This document shows positions 6,967 to 8,596 of a DNA stretch of 8,596 bases, piece after piece. The stretch is from Firmicutes bacterium UBA1440 (GTDB lineage: Bacteria > Bacillota > Clostridia > Peptostreptococcales > Anaerovoracaceae), in NCBI GenBank assembly GCA_002329565.1, contig DCTM01000015.1:11103-19698 (forward strand). Reading direction: 5' to 3'. How positions within the stretch are numbered: the stretch's first letter is position 1; every line of letters begins with the position of its first letter. The translations under genes and the position numbers were made by a program. A model generated the notes under the pieces. The model did not search any database, was not told the origin of the DNA, and saw only the letters and a list, made by a program, of their open reading frames with translations.

Positions 6967-7389
6967 ATGCAGGTAAAAGATATTATGACAACGGGAGTTT
7001 ACGGAATCAAGCAGGATGCCGCCATACGCGAGGCCGCCTTGCAGATGCAGCGTGCAGATGTCGGGTCTGTCCCGGTCTGCAACGATCTCGGTGAAGTGCT
7101 TGGTATCATCACGGATCGTGACATCGTCCTGCGCTCTGTGGCATCCTCCGGTGAAAAACAATACGCAGGCGATATCATGTCGACCAATATCATCACGGTG
7201 ACACCCGAGACTAACATCCATGATGCGGCCCTTCTTCTCGCCAAGCACAAAATAAGAAGGCTCCCCGTCGTATCCGGCGGGAAGCTTGTGGGCGTCATCT
7301 CCCTCGGCGACATTGCCAAAAGAAGAATCCTTATTGATGAAGCCGGAGATGCATTGTCATCCATCTCCTCACAGTTCAGTCTGTATTAA
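6967..7389 (+). CDS. Double-CBS-domain protein, YhcV-like
   Basis: A 140-residue soluble protein made of two CBS modules, which normally form a Bateman pair that binds adenine nucleotides or related ligands. CBS1 (about 1-58) has VKDIMTTGVYGI, VGSVPV (32-37) and GIITDRDIVLR (46-56). CBS2 (about 66-120) has DIMSTNIITVTPETNI (69-84), KIRRLPVV (95-102) and GVISLGDIAKRR (109-120). The tail EAGDALSSISSQ (125-136) resembles Bacillus subtilis YhcV, whose function is unknown. The start at 6967 is preferred over in-frame starts inside trkH because AAAGGAG (6951-6957) lies nine bases upstream and the CBS fold begins at once. The location after trkA-trkH suggests an energy or nucleotide sensor linked to potassium uptake, but this is inference. 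No convincing promoter of its own was found, so expression may depend on readthrough of the hairpin before it. Confidence 0.92.
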   Translation: MQVKDIMTTGVYGIKQDAAIREAALQMQRADVGSVPVCNDLGEVLGIITDRDIVLRSVASSGEKQYAGDIMSTNIITVTPETNIHDAALLLAKHKIRRLPVVSGGKLVGVISLGDIAKRRILIDEAGDALSSISSQFSLY

Positions 7390-8596
7390 TTTGAAACCAA
7401 TTCAAAGTCTATCTCTCTGTCCTCTGCCGACGCACGCAATACCTTGATTGTAACCGATTGCCCCAACGTATAGATATTATTTGTGCGTCTGCCGATAACT
7501 CTGTACTTCGTCGGTTCGTAATCGTAATAATCTCCCGGGATGTTCTCAAGACGAACCATACCTTCGACAGTATTCGGCAGCTGCACGTAGATACCGTAAT
7601 TGCTTACTCCTGAGATCACACCGTCGTAAATCTCACCTATATGATAGGACATATATTCCGCCTTCTTCATCTTCTCGGCATCACGCTCGAGATCCAGAGC
7701 CTTGCGCTCATTGATTGAAGAAAGCTCGGCCGCCTCTTCGGTGGCCTTTTTCAATGCAGCCGTCCTGCCTCTGTCGAATCCGCCGTTGCGCAGATATTCC
7801 TTGATAATACGGTGAATGATCAGATCCGGATAGCGTCGGATCGGCGAGGTAAAGTGGCAGTAATATTTAAGTGCCAAGCCAAAATGTCCCTTACATTCAA
7901 CTTCGTAAGCAGCCTTCTGCATAGAGCGCAGCATAACCGTGGAAATGACGTTCTCATAAGGCATATCCTTGACAGTACGCAAAATATCTGCCAGCACACC
8001 CGGATGGAGGCTCGTATTCTCCAACGGTAAGCGAATCGAAAAGCCGGACAGAAACAGCGCCAGCGCTTCGAGCTTGTCCTCGGACGGGCGCTCATGTACT
8101 CTGTACACAAAAGGCACTTCTTTTAAAGCGAAATGCTTGGCTATCGTCTCATTGGCAAGCAGCATGAACTCCTCAATCAGACGGTTGGCCGTCCTGCGGG
8201 CAGAAATGTCGACACTCAGAGGAATTCCGTCTTCACCCAGAGTGATGTGCGCTTCGTCAAAATCAAAATCCAGGTTACCTCGCGCATCACGTACTGCAGA
8301 CAGTATAGACGCGAGCTCGGCCATTGCGCAGATATCAGGATAGATGTCTGCGTATTTTTCCTTAAGCTCCGCATCGTCGTTTTCGATAATATCCGAAACA
8401 TCGTCGTACACCAGTCTTGCACTTGAACGGATGACGCTCTCATAAATCTCATAATCGACAGTCTTGCCCTCAGGCGTGATCTCCATGTTCACGGACAGCG
8501 TCAAGCGGTCCACATGCGGATTAAGACTGCAGACATCGTTGGAGAGTTCTACAGGCAACATAGGTACTACGCAGTTCATCACATATACACTTGTTC
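7386..8596 (-). CDS. rnr: Ribonuclease R, C-terminal part; N-terminus outside the window
   Basis: RNase R is a processive 3'-to-5' exoribonuclease that degrades structured RNA. The frame is open to the window edge, so the 402 visible residues are a C-terminal piece and the GTG at 8582 is not the true start. The visible part opens with TSVYVMNCVVPMLP and LSNDVCSLNP, the usual continuation after the catalytic aspartate cluster, which is itself outside the window. The RNB domain continues with LLANETIAKHF (145-155), then YYCHFTSPIRRYPDLIIHR (244-262), the signature holding the RNA-contacting arginine. A C-terminal S1 RNA-binding domain spans about 320-400, including GVISGVSNYGIYVQLP (325-340). 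The protein stops right after S1 with no lysine-rich tail. Its stop codon overlaps that of the convergent CBS gene. Confidence 0.95.
   Translation of the reverse strand, partial: TSVYVMNCVVPMLPVELSNDVCSLNPHVDRLTLSVNMEITPEGKTVDYEIYESVIRSSARLVYDDVSDIIENDDAELKEKYADIYPDICAMAELASILSAVRDARGNLDFDFDEAHITLGEDGIPLSVDISARRTANRLIEEFMLLANETIAKHFALKEVPFVYRVHERPSEDKLEALALFLSGFSIRLPLENTSLHPGVLADILRTVKDMPYENVISTVMLRSMQKAAYEVECKGHFGLALKYYCHFTSPIRRYPDLIIHRIIKEYLRNGGFDRGRTAALKKATEEAAELSSINERKALDLERDAEKMKKAEYMSYHIGEIYDGVISGVSNYGIYVQLPNTVEGMVRLENIPGDYYDYEPTKYRVIGRRTNNIYTLGQSVTIKVLRASAEDREIDFELVSN

Noticed and set aside
8580..8582. GTG as start of the RNase R gene
   Set aside because: The frame stays open to the window edge and the residues before it (TSVY) match the RNase R family, so the gene is simply cut by the window.

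Overview
The window reads as ordinary chromosome from a low-to-mid GC Gram-positive bacterium, most likely a member of the Clostridia (Bacillota). Reasons: the yraN-comM-dprA order, a two-RCK TrkA paired with TrkH, a YhcV-like double-CBS protein, RNase R, strong purine-rich ribosome binding sites and near-consensus housekeeping promoters. No lineage assignment below class is supported from the sequence alone. No phage, insertion sequence, CRISPR, tRNA or rRNA is visible.

Layout. Positions 1-2213 (minus strand) hold yraN, comM and the start of dprA, packed without gaps. They are driven by a near-consensus promoter at 2279-2307. This is a DNA-uptake/recombination block. Upstream of it, a strong stem-loop terminator (2354-2406) ends the next minus-strand gene, 2445-3854. 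That gene encodes a single polypeptide joining a glyoxalase-II-like metallo-beta-lactamase domain to a Cof-type HAD phosphatase domain. A short divergent intergenic region (3855-4016) carries back-to-back promoters for this fusion gene and for trkA.

Positions 4017-6893 (plus strand) are trkA and trkH, a potassium-uptake operon: the cytoplasmic two-RCK nucleotide-binding gate and the membrane channel subunit. After trkH comes a small double-CBS-domain gene (6967-7389). Its ribosome binding site lies inside the 3' arm of a terminator-like hairpin, and a shorter alternative hairpin would expose that site. The CBS gene runs tail-to-tail into the 3' part of an RNase R gene (7386-8596, minus), which continues beyond the window; the two stop codons share the four bases TTAA.

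Every base lies in or near a gene. The largest gap is the 231-base stretch at 2214-2444, which holds a promoter and a terminator. The points most worth a second look are the MBL-HAD fusion, the terminator/RBS overlap ahead of the CBS gene, the altered glycine loop of TrkH, and a DprA that seems to lack its usual N-terminal domain. I see no convincing wholly new system.
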